Below are positions 43,480 to 53,082 of a DNA stretch of 64,000 bases, in pieces (positions within the stretch are counted from its first letter, which is position 1; every line of letters starts with the position of its first letter). The translations under genes and the position numbers were made by a program. The DNA is from JASGDN01 sp049841275 (GTDB lineage: Bacteria; Chloroflexota; Chloroflexia; Thermomicrobiales; UBA6265). The notes under the pieces are model-generated. The model searched no databases. It worked only from the letters and a program-made list of their open reading frames with translations, and had not been told where the DNA came from. The stretch lies in contig JASGDN010000009.1 of assembly GCA_049841275.1 (NCBI GenBank), positions 6,942-70,941 on the forward strand. Reading direction: 5' to 3'.

Positions 43480-43956
43480 ATGTTCACCACGCTTCGCGCG
43501 CGCTTGCTCACCGTTGCCGCGCTTCTCGCCCTCATGGGTAGCATCCTGCTGCCGTTCGGCGCTTCGGCGCACGAACACCGCACCGTTGCGACGGATTACG
43601 ATTTCGTCGTTGGCTTCCTCAACGAGCCGGCAATCGAGGGGGAGCTGAACGGCGTCTCGCTCGCAGTGACCAAGGGCGATCAGCCGGTCACCGGACTTGA
43701 TGCCACGCTGAAGGTCGAGGTCAGCATCGGCGACCAGAAGAAGGAGTTCGCGCTCTCGCCCGTCTGGAAGCAGGATGGCTCCTACGAGGCGGTCTTCATC
43801 CCGACCAAGCCGGGCGACTACACCTTCCACTTCACCGGGACGATCGACGGCACGCAGATCGACGAGACGTTCACCTCGTCACCGGACGGCTTCGATTCGG
43901 TCGCGCCGCGCTCGGACTACGAATTTCCGTCCGTGAGCGCCACGCCGGCCAGCTGA
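43480..43956 (+). CDS. Small secreted protein of the copper locus
   Basis: This 158-aa protein has a signal peptide (LLTVAALLALMGSILLPFGASA) that would leave AHEHR at the mature N-terminus, giving His ligands near the new end. The rest is a beta-rich domain (FVVGFLNEPAIEGELNGVSL, then SVSIGDQKKEFALSP-like strands and GDYTFHFTGTIDGTQI). Similar proteins accompany CopC/CopD genes in high-GC bacteria. AGGGAG lies 9 nt upstream of the ATG. Periplasmic metal binding is an inference. Confidence 0.72.
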   Translation: MFTTLRARLLTVAALLALMGSILLPFGASAHEHRTVATDYDFVVGFLNEPAIEGELNGVSLAVTKGDQPVTGLDATLKVEVSIGDQKKEFALSPVWKQDGSYEAVFIPTKPGDYTFHFTGTIDGTQIDETFTSSPDGFDSVAPRSDYEFPSVSATPAS

Positions 43957-44158
43957 TCCCGGATTCTGGCGGCCGGCCGACGGTGTCCCCGAAGAGCGGG
44001 GACGCCGGTTCGCACCGTGGCGACGGTCGCGCCGCTGGACCAGACGGTTCGATACGGGTCCGGACGCGCAGCATCGCGCGTCCGGTATCCGGTGTTTCTG
44101 GCGCACACGCCATGGACGCTGGATGCCACGCCTTCGATGCGTGCTCCAAGGGATCATG

Positions 44159-47029
44159 ATGCGCGATCTCCGGGGCCGATGGTCCCCTTCCTCACTGATG
44201 CCTGCGCCCGCTCCGGGCAGCCCTGTCCGAACGCTGATGCTGGCGGTGGTGCTCCTCGCCGGCCTGCTCGGGGTTGGGGCGTCGCCGTCGGGCGTTGCGG
44301 CTCATGCCACCTACAAGAGCAGCGATCCGGCGAACGGCGCGATCGTCGCGACGATGCCGACCGCGATCACCGCCACCTTCGCCGAACGGCTCGAACCGTC
44401 CGAAAGCTGGTTGCAGCTGTACGACAGCGCTGGCAACCAGGTCGAAGGCACGGCGCTCGCCATGGGGTCCGACGAATACACGATGGTGCTTTCGGTCCCT
44501 TCCGGCTTGCCGAAGGGCACGTACTCCGTGCTCTGGCGTACGCTCTCCAATGATGATGGACACACCGCGAACGGCTACTTCACCTTCACGGTCGGTTCGG
44601 CAGCGGATGTCTCCAGTGTCGTGACGATCCCGACCCTGAAGACTGGCGAAGGCGCTCCCCAGATTCTGCGAACGGCCTCCCGCTGGGCGGCACTGCTGGG
44701 GCTTGCTGCCCTCATCGCGGTCTGGCCGATGTGGGTGCTCATCGTGCGGCCAGCGCTGACACCGGTATGGCGGGACGGTCCCCAATTCACGCGCCGGATG
44801 AAGCGCTATGCCCAGGCCGGGTTCGCCTTGGCGATCCTGGGCTCTGTCTTCGCGCTGCTCGTGCAGGCGACAACGCTGACGCAGGGCACGTTCTTCGACA
44901 AGGTGATGAACACACTCGGGCAGACGCGGTATGGCTCGCTCTGGCTGACGCGCGTCGGCCTCTTCGCGGCGCTGGGATTGATGCTCTCCGCTTGCGCCTG
45001 GTGGTTCCTGAAGCAACGGCGGTTCGAGCACGTCGGCGCCTGGCTCCTGACGCTGGCCATGCCGACTCCATTCAGCCTGAATGCCCATGCCTCCGCCCAG
45101 CCCGCCGGACGCACGACGGCGGTCGTGGCGGATTACGCACACCTGCTCTCGGCGGGAGTATGGGTCGGCGGCATCTTCATCCTCGCGATCGTGCTGCTGC
45201 CAGGTGTGCGAAAACTCGACCCGCGCGACCGGCGGCAGGTGCTGGTGACGGCGATCACGCGCTTCTCGCTGCTGGCAATCGTTGCCTGGCTGACGTTGGG
45301 CATCACGGGTTTCTACGCCGGCTGGCTTCAGGTCGGGAACCTGCACGCGCTGACCACGACGCCTTACGGGACGTCGTTGATGGTCAAGCTCGCCCTCCTT
45401 GTGGTGGTGCTGGCGATTGCGGCGGTGAACCTGCTGGTGATCGAACGGCATCTTCAACGCCGGCTGGACGAGGGCCAGACGACGCTCTGGAGCCGTCGTC
45501 TGACGTGGACGGTGACGGTGGAACTGGTGCTGGCCATCGGTGTGCTCGGCGCGGTCGGGCAGATGACGAGCCAGGAACCGGCGCGCGATGTCGTCGTGGA
45601 ACGGTCGCAGCAGATCTCCGTGGCGTACAAGGACGCGACCCCTCCCGCGACGTTGCTGATCGCGCCGGGTGTGGCCGGGGTGAATCATTTCCGGCTCGAA
45701 GTCGACGTCCCCGGTGGCGACTCGTTGCCAACCGATACCACCGCGGTCTTGCGTCTCACGTTGCCGGGCAACGAGTCCCTGGGCACGAAGGAGATCACGC
45801 TGTCGCGAGTAGCAGGCAATGCCTTCGAATACCACGGCAGCGACCTCGGTATCACCGGCAGCTGGCAGATCGAGATGATCCTGCGCGAGCCGAATACGGA
45901 CCAGGTGGAGGCGACGCAAACGGTGGCCATTGCTGCCACGCCGCCGCAGGAGGACGTGCCCGGCACACCGTGGCGGTTCGAGACGACCGGTGGGGTCAGC
46001 GGCCTGATCCTGCTTCTGGCTGGGCTGGGGGCGCTCGCCTTTGCCGTGATGCAGGCGAGCGGGCGCTTGCGGAAGGAGACGGCAGGACTCGGCGTGGCGG
46101 CGGTTGCGCTGGGGATCGTGCTGCTCCTGCAGGCGCGGATCGATCCGATCCTGGCGGTTGCCTCCGGACAGGGGGCGATCGACCCGAACGACGTGGCGAT
46201 GGTGGAGCGGGGCAGCGATGTCTATATGACGTATTGCCTCTCCTGCCACGGCGCGGACCTGCGCGGCGATGGCCCGGCGAGCGGAGGGATGACGCCACCA
46301 CCAGCGGATTTCTCGCAACCGCATACGATGGTGCATTCGGACAGCGACCTCGTCTACTGGATCACGAATGGCAAGCAAGGGACCGGAATGCCGAGCTTCC
46401 GGTCCCAGCTGAGCGACCAGCAGATTCGGGATGTGCTGGCCTTCATCAAGAATCAGCAACAGGCCTTCGGCAAGACCGCGACAACGCTCGGCCCGGAGCA
46501 ATGCACCGTTCAGCCACGCTCCATCGCCGATCTTGAGACGTTGGTTGGGTCGTCCAGCGGCCGCGCCGGGTCTCCAGGGGATATCACGTCGGGGACGAGT
46601 GAGGAGCCGTTGCAGATTGCGTCCGATTCCTCGGTGCCGTCCGAAGTTGAAAGCGCGGTTCTGCAGACGACGGAGCAGATGATCGCCTGCACGAACGGCA
46701 TCGACACCTTACGGCGGCTGGCGCTGTTCAGCGACGCGAATCTGAAGGCGGCGTTCCCGAATGGTGTCTCTGCCGATTTCGCGACGATGGCCGCGCAGCC
46801 GCCGACCCCGTTGCCGGAAGCGCAGTGGGTCTCGCTGGTGAGCGTACAGAACCTGGCGATGCTGAGTGATGGCCGCGTGTCGGCAACCGTGGTGCTGGAC
46901 GACCCTTCGGCGCGCCTGTCCGGGGCGTCCGGAACCTCGGCGACACCGGGGGGTGGGGCTCAGCGTGCGACGCTGGTCTTCGTGAAGTCTGGCGACCATT
47001 GGTTGATCGACGAGATTCGGCAGGGGTAG
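44159..47029 (+). CDS. CopC-CopD fusion with a C-terminal cytochrome c domain
   Basis: This 956-aa protein has, in order: a signal peptide; a CopC domain whose mature N-terminus would be His49 (AHATYKSSDPANG) and which keeps Asp133-Gly-His135 (DDGHTANGYF), the usual Cu(II) ligands; a CopD domain with about eight membrane helices to about residue 480; an extracytoplasmic beta domain; two further hydrophobic segments; and a class I cytochrome c with Cys693, Cys696 and His697 (CLSCH) and a distal Met in TGMPSFRSQ. A final domain of about 220 aa is unassigned. Copper uptake or redox handling is likely. Start chosen for AAGGGA spacing. Confidence 0.88.
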   Translation: MRDLRGRWSPSSLMPAPAPGSPVRTLMLAVVLLAGLLGVGASPSGVAAHATYKSSDPANGAIVATMPTAITATFAERLEPSESWLQLYDSAGNQVEGTALAMGSDEYTMVLSVPSGLPKGTYSVLWRTLSNDDGHTANGYFTFTVGSAADVSSVVTIPTLKTGEGAPQILRTASRWAALLGLAALIAVWPMWVLIVRPALTPVWRDGPQFTRRMKRYAQAGFALAILGSVFALLVQATTLTQGTFFDKVMNTLGQTRYGSLWLTRVGLFAALGLMLSACAWWFLKQRRFEHVGAWLLTLAMPTPFSLNAHASAQPAGRTTAVVADYAHLLSAGVWVGGIFILAIVLLPGVRKLDPRDRRQVLVTAITRFSLLAIVAWLTLGITGFYAGWLQVGNLHALTTTPYGTSLMVKLALLVVVLAIAAVNLLVIERHLQRRLDEGQTTLWSRRLTWTVTVELVLAIGVLGAVGQMTSQEPARDVVVERSQQISVAYKDATPPATLLIAPGVAGVNHFRLEVDVPGGDSLPTDTTAVLRLTLPGNESLGTKEITLSRVAGNAFEYHGSDLGITGSWQIEMILREPNTDQVEATQTVAIAATPPQEDVPGTPWRFETTGGVSGLILLLAGLGALAFAVMQASGRLRKETAGLGVAAVALGIVLLLQARIDPILAVASGQGAIDPNDVAMVERGSDVYMTYCLSCHGADLRGDGPASGGMTPPPADFSQPHTMVHSDSDLVYWITNGKQGTGMPSFRSQLSDQQIRDVLAFIKNQQQAFGKTATTLGPEQCTVQPRSIADLETLVGSSSGRAGSPGDITSGTSEEPLQIASDSSVPSEVESAVLQTTEQMIACTNGIDTLRRLALFSDANLKAAFPNGVSADFATMAAQPPTPLPEAQWVSLVSVQNLAMLSDGRVSATVVLDDPSARLSGASGTSATPGGGAQRATLVFVKSGDHWLIDEIRQG

Positions 47030-47122
47030 CGGTTCGTTACGGCGGAATCCAGAACGATAGCCATCCATGCGACATCGTGGCGACCAATTCGAAATTGGCT
47101 GTAGGCGCTGAGAACGTCTGCC

Positions 47123-47647
47123 CTACGATCGCCTCGTTCGGAGATACGCCCGCATCGCGTGATGTTCCGCATCGACGCGGGTTGTCGCGGCGGCGAGGCC
47201 GCGTTCCGGCACGTCGCGGTAGATTGTGTGCAGGCGGCCGGGTGTCTCGCCGTCGATCGCGACCGCTTCGTGCCAGAGGCCGATCTGTCCGGAATCGCCG
47301 ATGCCGTGGTTGAACACCTTCCACAGCGGCGCATGGGTGAAGCGCATGTCCTGGGCGTAGGTCATCAGGGCGTCCATGCTCCGCCAGTACTGGAGGACGG
47401 TGCCTTCCCGTCCCTCCCGCCAGGATGTCGACCAGAGCAGCCCGCATTCAGGATGCGCTTGCTGTTCGTGGATCATCGCCTGCGTCTGCCGCCAGAGCGG
47501 GAGCCAGTGGCGCATGGCTGGAAGGCTGTTCGCCCGCATGCCGAACAGGAAGAGCACGGTGCCCGGCGGCGGATCGGCCATGAAGCGGCCCGCCTGGATC
47601 GATCCGTCCTGCTTGCCCTGACCGTTGTCGTCCGATTTCGCCAGCAC
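47123..47647 (-). CDS. DUF4188-type (ABM/monooxygenase-like) protein
   Basis: This 174-aa protein resembles the DUF4188 group of alpha-beta-barrel proteins: VLFLFGMRANSLPAMRHWLPLW, TSWREGREGTVLQYWRSMDALM, WKVFNHGIGDSGQIGLWHEAV. A role as a haem-binding or monooxygenase-like enzyme has been proposed for relatives. The GTG start at 47647 has AGGAG 8 nt upstream. It converges on the CopC-CopD gene, 93 nt apart, and is not obviously linked to it. Confidence 0.72.
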   Translation of the reverse strand: MLAKSDDNGQGKQDGSIQAGRFMADPPPGTVLFLFGMRANSLPAMRHWLPLWRQTQAMIHEQQAHPECGLLWSTSWREGREGTVLQYWRSMDALMTYAQDMRFTHAPLWKVFNHGIGDSGQIGLWHEAVAIDGETPGRLHTIYRDVPERGLAAATTRVDAEHHAMRAYLRTRRS

Positions 47648-47868
47648 GGAAATCACTCCTGTCCGATCTCACCATCGCATGGCAGGATCGTAGCACGGCA
47701 TCCGGGACCAATTCGTGCATGGGATCGGCCGGGATGTCTTCAACGGACCGTAAACGTCTGCGGCGATCCATCGCCGGAACCGGTGCTTCCGGATACCATG
47801 CGGGGAGCATTCATCGGTGCTTCGTATCATCATGACGGGGCAATATCCCTTGGCGGGAGAGAGTATCC

Positions 47869-49401
47869 ATGCACGTTTCATCTTCCCGGTCCGCGCAACC
47901 CTGGTTCGGCATGGGTGACGATGGCGCACCGCCCTTGGCATGGCCGCTGGAACGCCCGGACTACGCCTCGCTGGAGGCAGCCGTCCAGGGCGAGGCCGCC
48001 CGCTGGAATGTGCCCGGCATCGGCGTCGCTGTGCTGCATGATGGGGAGATCACTGCAACGGCGACCGGCGTGCGCAGCGTCGTCACGAAGATGCCGTTCA
48101 CTACGAACACCATCTCGCAGATCGGTTCCATCTCCAAGGTCTTCACGACCACGTTGGTGATGACCCTGGTGGACGAGGGCAAGCTCGACCTCGACGAGCC
48201 CGTGACGACGTACGTGCCAGACCTGCGGCTCGGCGATCAACATGCCCGCGCTGCACTCACGTTGCGGCACCTGCTCAGTCACAGCGGCGGGTTCGAGGGC
48301 GACCGTTTCCTCAACTACGGGCGTGGCGACGATGCCTACGAACGCTCGATGCAGGAGATGGACACGCTTCAGCAATGGTTCCAGCCGGGTGAGCTCTTCT
48401 CCTACTGCAACGTCGGTTTCTATCTGGTGCCGCTCATCATCCAGCGTGTGACCGGCGAGGTGCCGGAGGACCTGATGCGGAAGCGCATCTTCGAGCCGCT
48501 CGGCATGGAGACCGTCACCTTCTACGCCGAGGATGCCATTACGTGCGATCACGCGGTAGGCCACAAGCTCGGGGACCGCCTGAACGGGCCGTCGGTCGCA
48601 CGGCCGTTCATCATCGGCGGGCGTCACGTGAACCTCTGCGGCAATATCATGGCCACGCCCAGCGAGTTGCTGAAGTTCGCGCAACTGCATATCGGCAAGG
48701 GCGAGTACGAGGGCACGCGCATCATCTCCACCGAATCTGCCGAGCTGATGCAGACCCCCCGTATTGACGCCGGGCCGCCCAACCGATCGTTCGGGCAGGG
48801 CTGGAGCATGTATGTGTGGCCGGACCTGAAGGTGATCGAGCATACCGGCGGGACGATCGGCTTCTGTGCGTATCTTTCGGTCGTGCCGGAGCGTGGATAT
48901 GCGATCGCGGTCGTCACGAATGGCGACACCGGCGCCAGCGCGATGCAGAACATCGAAGCGTGGGCGTTGAAGCACTACCTCGGTCTCGAGCGCCCGGTCC
49001 CGCAGACGATTTCGCGCAGCAAGGCTGACCTCGACGCCCTGACCGGCACGTTCGTCCGGCACGACGGACGGGTCGTCATTACGCGGGAGGACGATGCCCT
49101 GCGTGTGGCGCAGACGTCCATCGACGAGCGGACAGGCGACGAGTCCGACGAAGGAAACTTCCGGCTTGTCCCCGTGGGCCCGGAGGACCGGCCGGTCTTC
49201 CGCATTCCGGAGGGACCCGGACTCGGCACAGTCGTCGACTTCGTTCATCTGCCCACGCGGGAGGCGCCGGATGTCGACCGCCTGCTGATGCGCCTGGGTG
49301 GGCGGCTCGCCGCACGACAGGACGCGCCGGCGAAAACGTCTGGCAAGACACTGACGCGATCGTCGGAGGCGAAGCGGAATCCTGGGCGCAAGCGTGCCTG
49401 A
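47869..49401 (+). CDS. Serine hydrolase, class C beta-lactamase fold, paralogue 1
   Basis: This 510-aa protein has the S-x-x-K motif Ser87-Ile-Ser-Lys90, the Y-x-N motif Tyr179-Cys-Asn181 and the third-box HTGGT. A C-terminal region of about 130 residues follows (LDALTGTFVRHDGRVVI), as in Pab87/EstB-like enzymes. No signal peptide is present, so it may act in the cytoplasm. Likely substrates are esters or D-amino peptides; lactamase activity should not be assumed. GGGAGAG precedes the ATG. First of three tandem paralogues. Confidence 0.88.
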   Translation: MHVSSSRSAQPWFGMGDDGAPPLAWPLERPDYASLEAAVQGEAARWNVPGIGVAVLHDGEITATATGVRSVVTKMPFTTNTISQIGSISKVFTTTLVMTLVDEGKLDLDEPVTTYVPDLRLGDQHARAALTLRHLLSHSGGFEGDRFLNYGRGDDAYERSMQEMDTLQQWFQPGELFSYCNVGFYLVPLIIQRVTGEVPEDLMRKRIFEPLGMETVTFYAEDAITCDHAVGHKLGDRLNGPSVARPFIIGGRHVNLCGNIMATPSELLKFAQLHIGKGEYEGTRIISTESAELMQTPRIDAGPPNRSFGQGWSMYVWPDLKVIEHTGGTIGFCAYLSVVPERGYAIAVVTNGDTGASAMQNIEAWALKHYLGLERPVPQTISRSKADLDALTGTFVRHDGRVVITREDDALRVAQTSIDERTGDESDEGNFRLVPVGPEDRPVFRIPEGPGLGTVVDFVHLPTREAPDVDRLLMRLGGRLAARQDAPAKTSGKTLTRSSEAKRNPGRKRA

Positions 49402-49489
49402 CCTGCCGGTTCGGGGACTGGCGCTGGCGCCGATTCGGTCCGAGAATGCGGCGGCGATCCGTTCGAGACACAAGAGGGACAACAACTTC

Positions 49490-51046
49490 ATGGCGAAGGA
49501 ATGGAACACGGTATCGCGGTTCGGCTGGGGCGAGGACGACACGGAGGCAGCGGTGCAGGAGTGGCCGGCTGCCCGACCGGACTACACGTCGCTCTACGCG
49601 GCGGTCCAGGGCGAGGCGGCGCGCTGGAACGTGCCGGGTATCACGGTGGCAGTCCTGCACGACGGCCAGATCGAGGAGGTGGCCGTCGGGTTTGCCAACC
49701 TCGATACGAAGCAGCCGATGACGACGGCGACGATCCAACAGATCGGCTCCATCTCCAAGATCTTCACGACCACCCTGGCGATGACGCTGGTGGACGAGGG
49801 CAAGCTCGACCTGGACGAGCCGATCGCGACGTACGTTCCCGATTTCGACCTTGCCGACAAGGATGCGCGCGACAGGATCACGCTGCGCCACATCTTCTCC
49901 CATAGCGCTGGATTCGAGGGCGATACCTTCGACGAGTATGGCCGGGGGGATGAGGCGGTGGCGAAGGCCGTGGCCGAATTCCCGAAACTGCGGCAGTGGT
50001 TCCAGCCGGGCCAGCTCTTCTCCTACAACAACAACGGGTTCATCCTGGCGGCATTGGCGATCCAGAACGTGACCGGCGAGGTCTTCGAGGACCTGATGCA
50101 GAAGCGTGTCTTCACGCCGCTGAAGCTGGAGAACACGGTCTATTACGCGGAGAATGCCATCACCTACCCGCATTCGGTCGGGCACATGGTCTCCCAGCGC
50201 GCGGAGGGGCCGAAGCTTGCCAAGCAGTATTCCTTCCCGCGCCAGATCGCGGCGCCGGGCGGCATCATTGCGACCTCTCGCGACCAGATCCGTTTCGCCC
50301 AGATGCACATCAACAAGGGCGAACTGGACGGTGTGCGCATCATCTCCGAAGAGCTGGCGACGTTGATGCAGACGCCGTTCATCAATTCGTGGGACCAGCA
50401 CACCAGTTTTGGCCAAGGGTGGTACATCGCGGAATACCCAGGCATGAAGCTGATCATGCATGGCGGCACGACCATCGGGTTCAACGCCATGCTGCGGATC
50501 GCGCCGGAGCGGAATTTCGCGATCTCGGTGCTGACGAACGGTGATGTCGGCTCCCGCGCCTACGAGCAGATCATCGCGTGGGCGCTGAAGTTCTACCTTG
50601 ATTTCGAGGCGCCGAAGCCCGAATCGACGAAGCGGAGCAAGAAGGAGCTGGACGCCCTCGCCGGTCTCTATGCCCGCCACGACATGCGCGTCTCGGTCGA
50701 GCGGGAGGGCAGCCTGCTGAAGATCGATGCGTGGGAGGTCGACCCGAAGACGGGCGAACGCGACGAGGAGTCGCGCATGTCGAAGGGGGCGCCTTCACTC
50801 TTCGAGCCGATCGAGTCGACGCGGGAAAACGACTTCCGGGGCATCAGTGGTGCGCTCGCGACGTCTATCGTGCAGTTCCCGTACGCCCCGACGGCGGACG
50901 ATCCGGACCGCATCATGATCCGTGCCGGTGGCCGCGTCTTCGAGCGTATCGGCGATATCGATGCCGGCGATTCCAGGGCGGATGACGCCAAGAAGAAGGG
51001 CAAGAAGACGAAGAAGGGCGACAAGGGAAAGAAGGGCAAGAAGTAG
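49490..51046 (+). CDS. Serine hydrolase, class C beta-lactamase fold, paralogue 2
   Basis: This 518-aa paralogue keeps QIGSISKIFTTTLAMTLVDEG (S-x-x-K), FSYNNNGFIL (Y-x-N) and MHGGTTIGF (third box, His-Gly-Gly). It ends in a Lys-rich tail of about 20 residues (DDAKKKGKKTKKGDKG) that the other two copies lack; this tail might bind nucleic acid or acidic surfaces. The start is 89 nt after the stop of paralogue 1, with GAGGGA upstream. No signal peptide. Confidence 0.87.
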   Translation: MAKEWNTVSRFGWGEDDTEAAVQEWPAARPDYTSLYAAVQGEAARWNVPGITVAVLHDGQIEEVAVGFANLDTKQPMTTATIQQIGSISKIFTTTLAMTLVDEGKLDLDEPIATYVPDFDLADKDARDRITLRHIFSHSAGFEGDTFDEYGRGDEAVAKAVAEFPKLRQWFQPGQLFSYNNNGFILAALAIQNVTGEVFEDLMQKRVFTPLKLENTVYYAENAITYPHSVGHMVSQRAEGPKLAKQYSFPRQIAAPGGIIATSRDQIRFAQMHINKGELDGVRIISEELATLMQTPFINSWDQHTSFGQGWYIAEYPGMKLIMHGGTTIGFNAMLRIAPERNFAISVLTNGDVGSRAYEQIIAWALKFYLDFEAPKPESTKRSKKELDALAGLYARHDMRVSVEREGSLLKIDAWEVDPKTGERDEESRMSKGAPSLFEPIESTRENDFRGISGALATSIVQFPYAPTADDPDRIMIRAGGRVFERIGDIDAGDSRADDAKKKGKKTKKGDKGKKGKK

Positions 51047-51260
51047 GCGCGTTGCCTTGCTGGAGGCGTCGAGGGGCTCGCCGCGCTCCTCCATGGTTCT
51101 CCGGCATGCCAAACGTTACGGGCACGCTGAATGCGCTCGCCGGTCTATCTTGGCATGCTGCTCTGGATCAGCAGATCTTGCTCTGTCATCCTGCTGAGCA
51201 TCGTCGAAGGACGACAATCGGCGCTGGCATTCCGGATGCCTTTATCCCACCCATCCGCTC
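51047..51260. other. Intergenic region before repeat copy B
   Basis: The stretch contains a partial repeat-family-1 end, TGTCATCCTGCTGAGCATCG from 51184, and otherwise nothing recognisable. With the repeat at 51261-51458 it makes a 549-nt gap between serine hydrolase paralogues 2 and 3. Confidence 0.5.
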
Positions 51261-51458
51261 TGTCATCCTGAGCGCAGCGAAGAACCCCCGTGCGAAGCAC
51301 AATCGACCGGAGGTCGATACCCCGGAAACGGACATCCCGTCGCTGGTCCGTCGAAAACACGCTGAACGACGGGACATCGCGGATGCTGCGCCGGGTTCCG
51401 GCTTGTGGCCCGCCGGAAGCGCTTCGCGTGGAGGTTCTGACCTTCGCTCAGCATGACA
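51261..51458. repeat. Intergenic repeat family 1, copy B
   Basis: This 198-bp element begins TGTCATCCTGAGCGCAGCG and ends with the complement of TGTCATGCTGAGCGAAGG. It aligns with the reverse complement of copy A (13650-13840), sharing GAAGCACAATCGACCG and GCCGGAAGCGCTTCGCG. Short frames inside give HSERSEE-like peptides that are artefacts of the repeat. Confidence 0.8.
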
Positions 51459-51595
51459 TGGGATGATGCGTGACGGATGCCCTCGGTGCATGCCAGGCTG
51501 ATCTGGCATGTCGCAAGGTGTTGGGGCGACCTCGTAGATGCGCTGGCAGGCGACATTCGGGGATCACATATGTAGCGGAGAGAGGGACCACGATC

Positions 51596-53056
51596 ATGGC
51601 AGAGACATCGGACCGCCCGGCGTGGCCGCTTGCGCGCCCGGATTACGCTACCCTTGCCGCTGCCGTGCAGGGAGAAGGCGCGCGCTGGAACGTGCCGGGC
51701 ATTGCGGCGGCAGTCTTCCACGATGGTGAACTGGCGGAGACTGCGGCGGGCGTTGCCAGCATCGTCACGAAGATGCCGCTCGTGCCCGACGCACTCTTCC
51801 AGGTCGGGTCGATCTCGAAAGTCTTCGCTACCACCCTTGCGATGACCCTGGTCGACGAAGGCAAGCTCGACCTCGATGCGCCGGTCATCACCTATGTGCC
51901 CGACCTGCCGCTCGGAGACCCGGACGCGCGCGGCGTCATCACGATGCGACACCTGCTCTCGCATTCCTCCGGGCTGGAGGGCGACCGGTTTGCCAACTAC
52001 GGCCGCGGCGACGATGCGTCCACGCGGGCGATCGCGAATTTCGGCAAGCTGGAGCAGTGGGTGTCGCCGGGCACGCTCTTCGCCTACTGCAACGCGGGCT
52101 TCTATCTCGTCGGACGCATCTGCGAGATCCTGACCGGGCAGACGTTCGAGCAGGCGTTGCAGGAACGGGTGCTTACTCCGTGGGGGCTGGAACACACCGT
52201 CCTCTTCGCGGAGGATGCCATCACCCGGCCCCACGCCGTCGGGCACGACCTTCTTTCGCGGGAGGAAGGGTTTGCCATCGCGCGGCCGTATTGGGACCGG
52301 CGGCATGCGACGCCTGCTGGTGGTGTGCTCTCCACCGTCGGCGACCTCGTCCGCTTTGCCCGCGCCCACCTGGCCGACGGCGAGCTGGATGGCACGCGCG
52401 TGCTGAGCGGGGATGCTGCCCAGGCGATGCGGCAGGAGGAGATTGCGGTCGGGCCGGGCGATGCGACGTTCGGGTCCGCTTACGGCCTCGGTTGGTCGCT
52501 GAAGTCGCAGGACGGCGTTCTGCGGATCGGACATGGTGGTGCGACCGATGGGTTCCGGGCGCAGGTGACGGCGGTCCCGGAGAAGGGCTTCGTCATCGCC
52601 ATGCTGACGAACGCCGATACAGGTGCTGCCGTCATGCAGGAGATCGAAGCCTGGGCGCTGTCGCAGTACCTTGGGATTCCGGAGCGGACGCCGGAGACGA
52701 TCGCCCTCGCCGACGCCGAGCTGGATGCCTACACCGGTGCGTTCAACCGCTTCAACCAGCAGACATTCCTTACGCGTGATGGCGACGGTCTGCATGCACG
52801 TATTGTGTCCTTCGATTCCGAGACCGGAACACCGCTGGGGGAGCGTTCGATGCGGCTGGTTCCGGTGACCGCGCCGGAAGCACGAGCCTTCCGCGCGCCG
52901 GATGGGCCGAGCCGGGGAATGATCGTGCAGTTCTTCGACGCACCGACCGCTGACGATCCGGATCGCCTGTTGATGCGGGCAGGCGGGCGTCTTTCGGTGC
53001 GGGTGGGAGCGGAGAAGCCACGTCGCCGGCAACGCCGGTCGAAGTCTGGCGTTTGA
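51596..53056 (+). CDS. Serine hydrolase, class C beta-lactamase fold, paralogue 3
   Basis: This 486-aa paralogue has QVGSISKVFATTLAMTLVDEG (S-x-x-K), FAYCNAGFYLVG (Y-x-N) and IGHGGATDGF (third box). The C-terminal domain begins at LDAYTGAFNRFNQQTFL. Its first 60 residues (WPLARPDYATLAAAVQGE) align closely with the other two copies. GGAGAGAGGGA lies before the ATG. The NAD(P)HX epimerase starts 26 nt downstream, so this gene leads a separate operon. Confidence 0.88.
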   Translation: MAETSDRPAWPLARPDYATLAAAVQGEGARWNVPGIAAAVFHDGELAETAAGVASIVTKMPLVPDALFQVGSISKVFATTLAMTLVDEGKLDLDAPVITYVPDLPLGDPDARGVITMRHLLSHSSGLEGDRFANYGRGDDASTRAIANFGKLEQWVSPGTLFAYCNAGFYLVGRICEILTGQTFEQALQERVLTPWGLEHTVLFAEDAITRPHAVGHDLLSREEGFAIARPYWDRRHATPAGGVLSTVGDLVRFARAHLADGELDGTRVLSGDAAQAMRQEEIAVGPGDATFGSAYGLGWSLKSQDGVLRIGHGGATDGFRAQVTAVPEKGFVIAMLTNADTGAAVMQEIEAWALSQYLGIPERTPETIALADAELDAYTGAFNRFNQQTFLTRDGDGLHARIVSFDSETGTPLGERSMRLVPVTAPEARAFRAPDGPSRGMIVQFFDAPTADDPDRLLMRAGGRLSVRVGAEKPRRRQRRSKSGV

Positions 53057-53082
53057 GCCAGCGGCGTCGCGGGAGAAAGGCC

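Noticed and set aside
44192..46501. A 769-codon open frame antisense to the CopC-CopD fusion
   Set aside because: It consists of Arg/His/Gln-rich low-complexity sequence and opposes a gene with unmistakable copper and cytochrome motifs.
51186..51509. Similar small ORF in the second repeat copy
   Set aside because: The same repeat artefact on the other copy.
47869..53056. Beta-lactamase resistance genes
   Set aside because: The fold and motifs are shared by esterases and peptidases, there is no signal peptide, and the three-copy context does not point to resistance.
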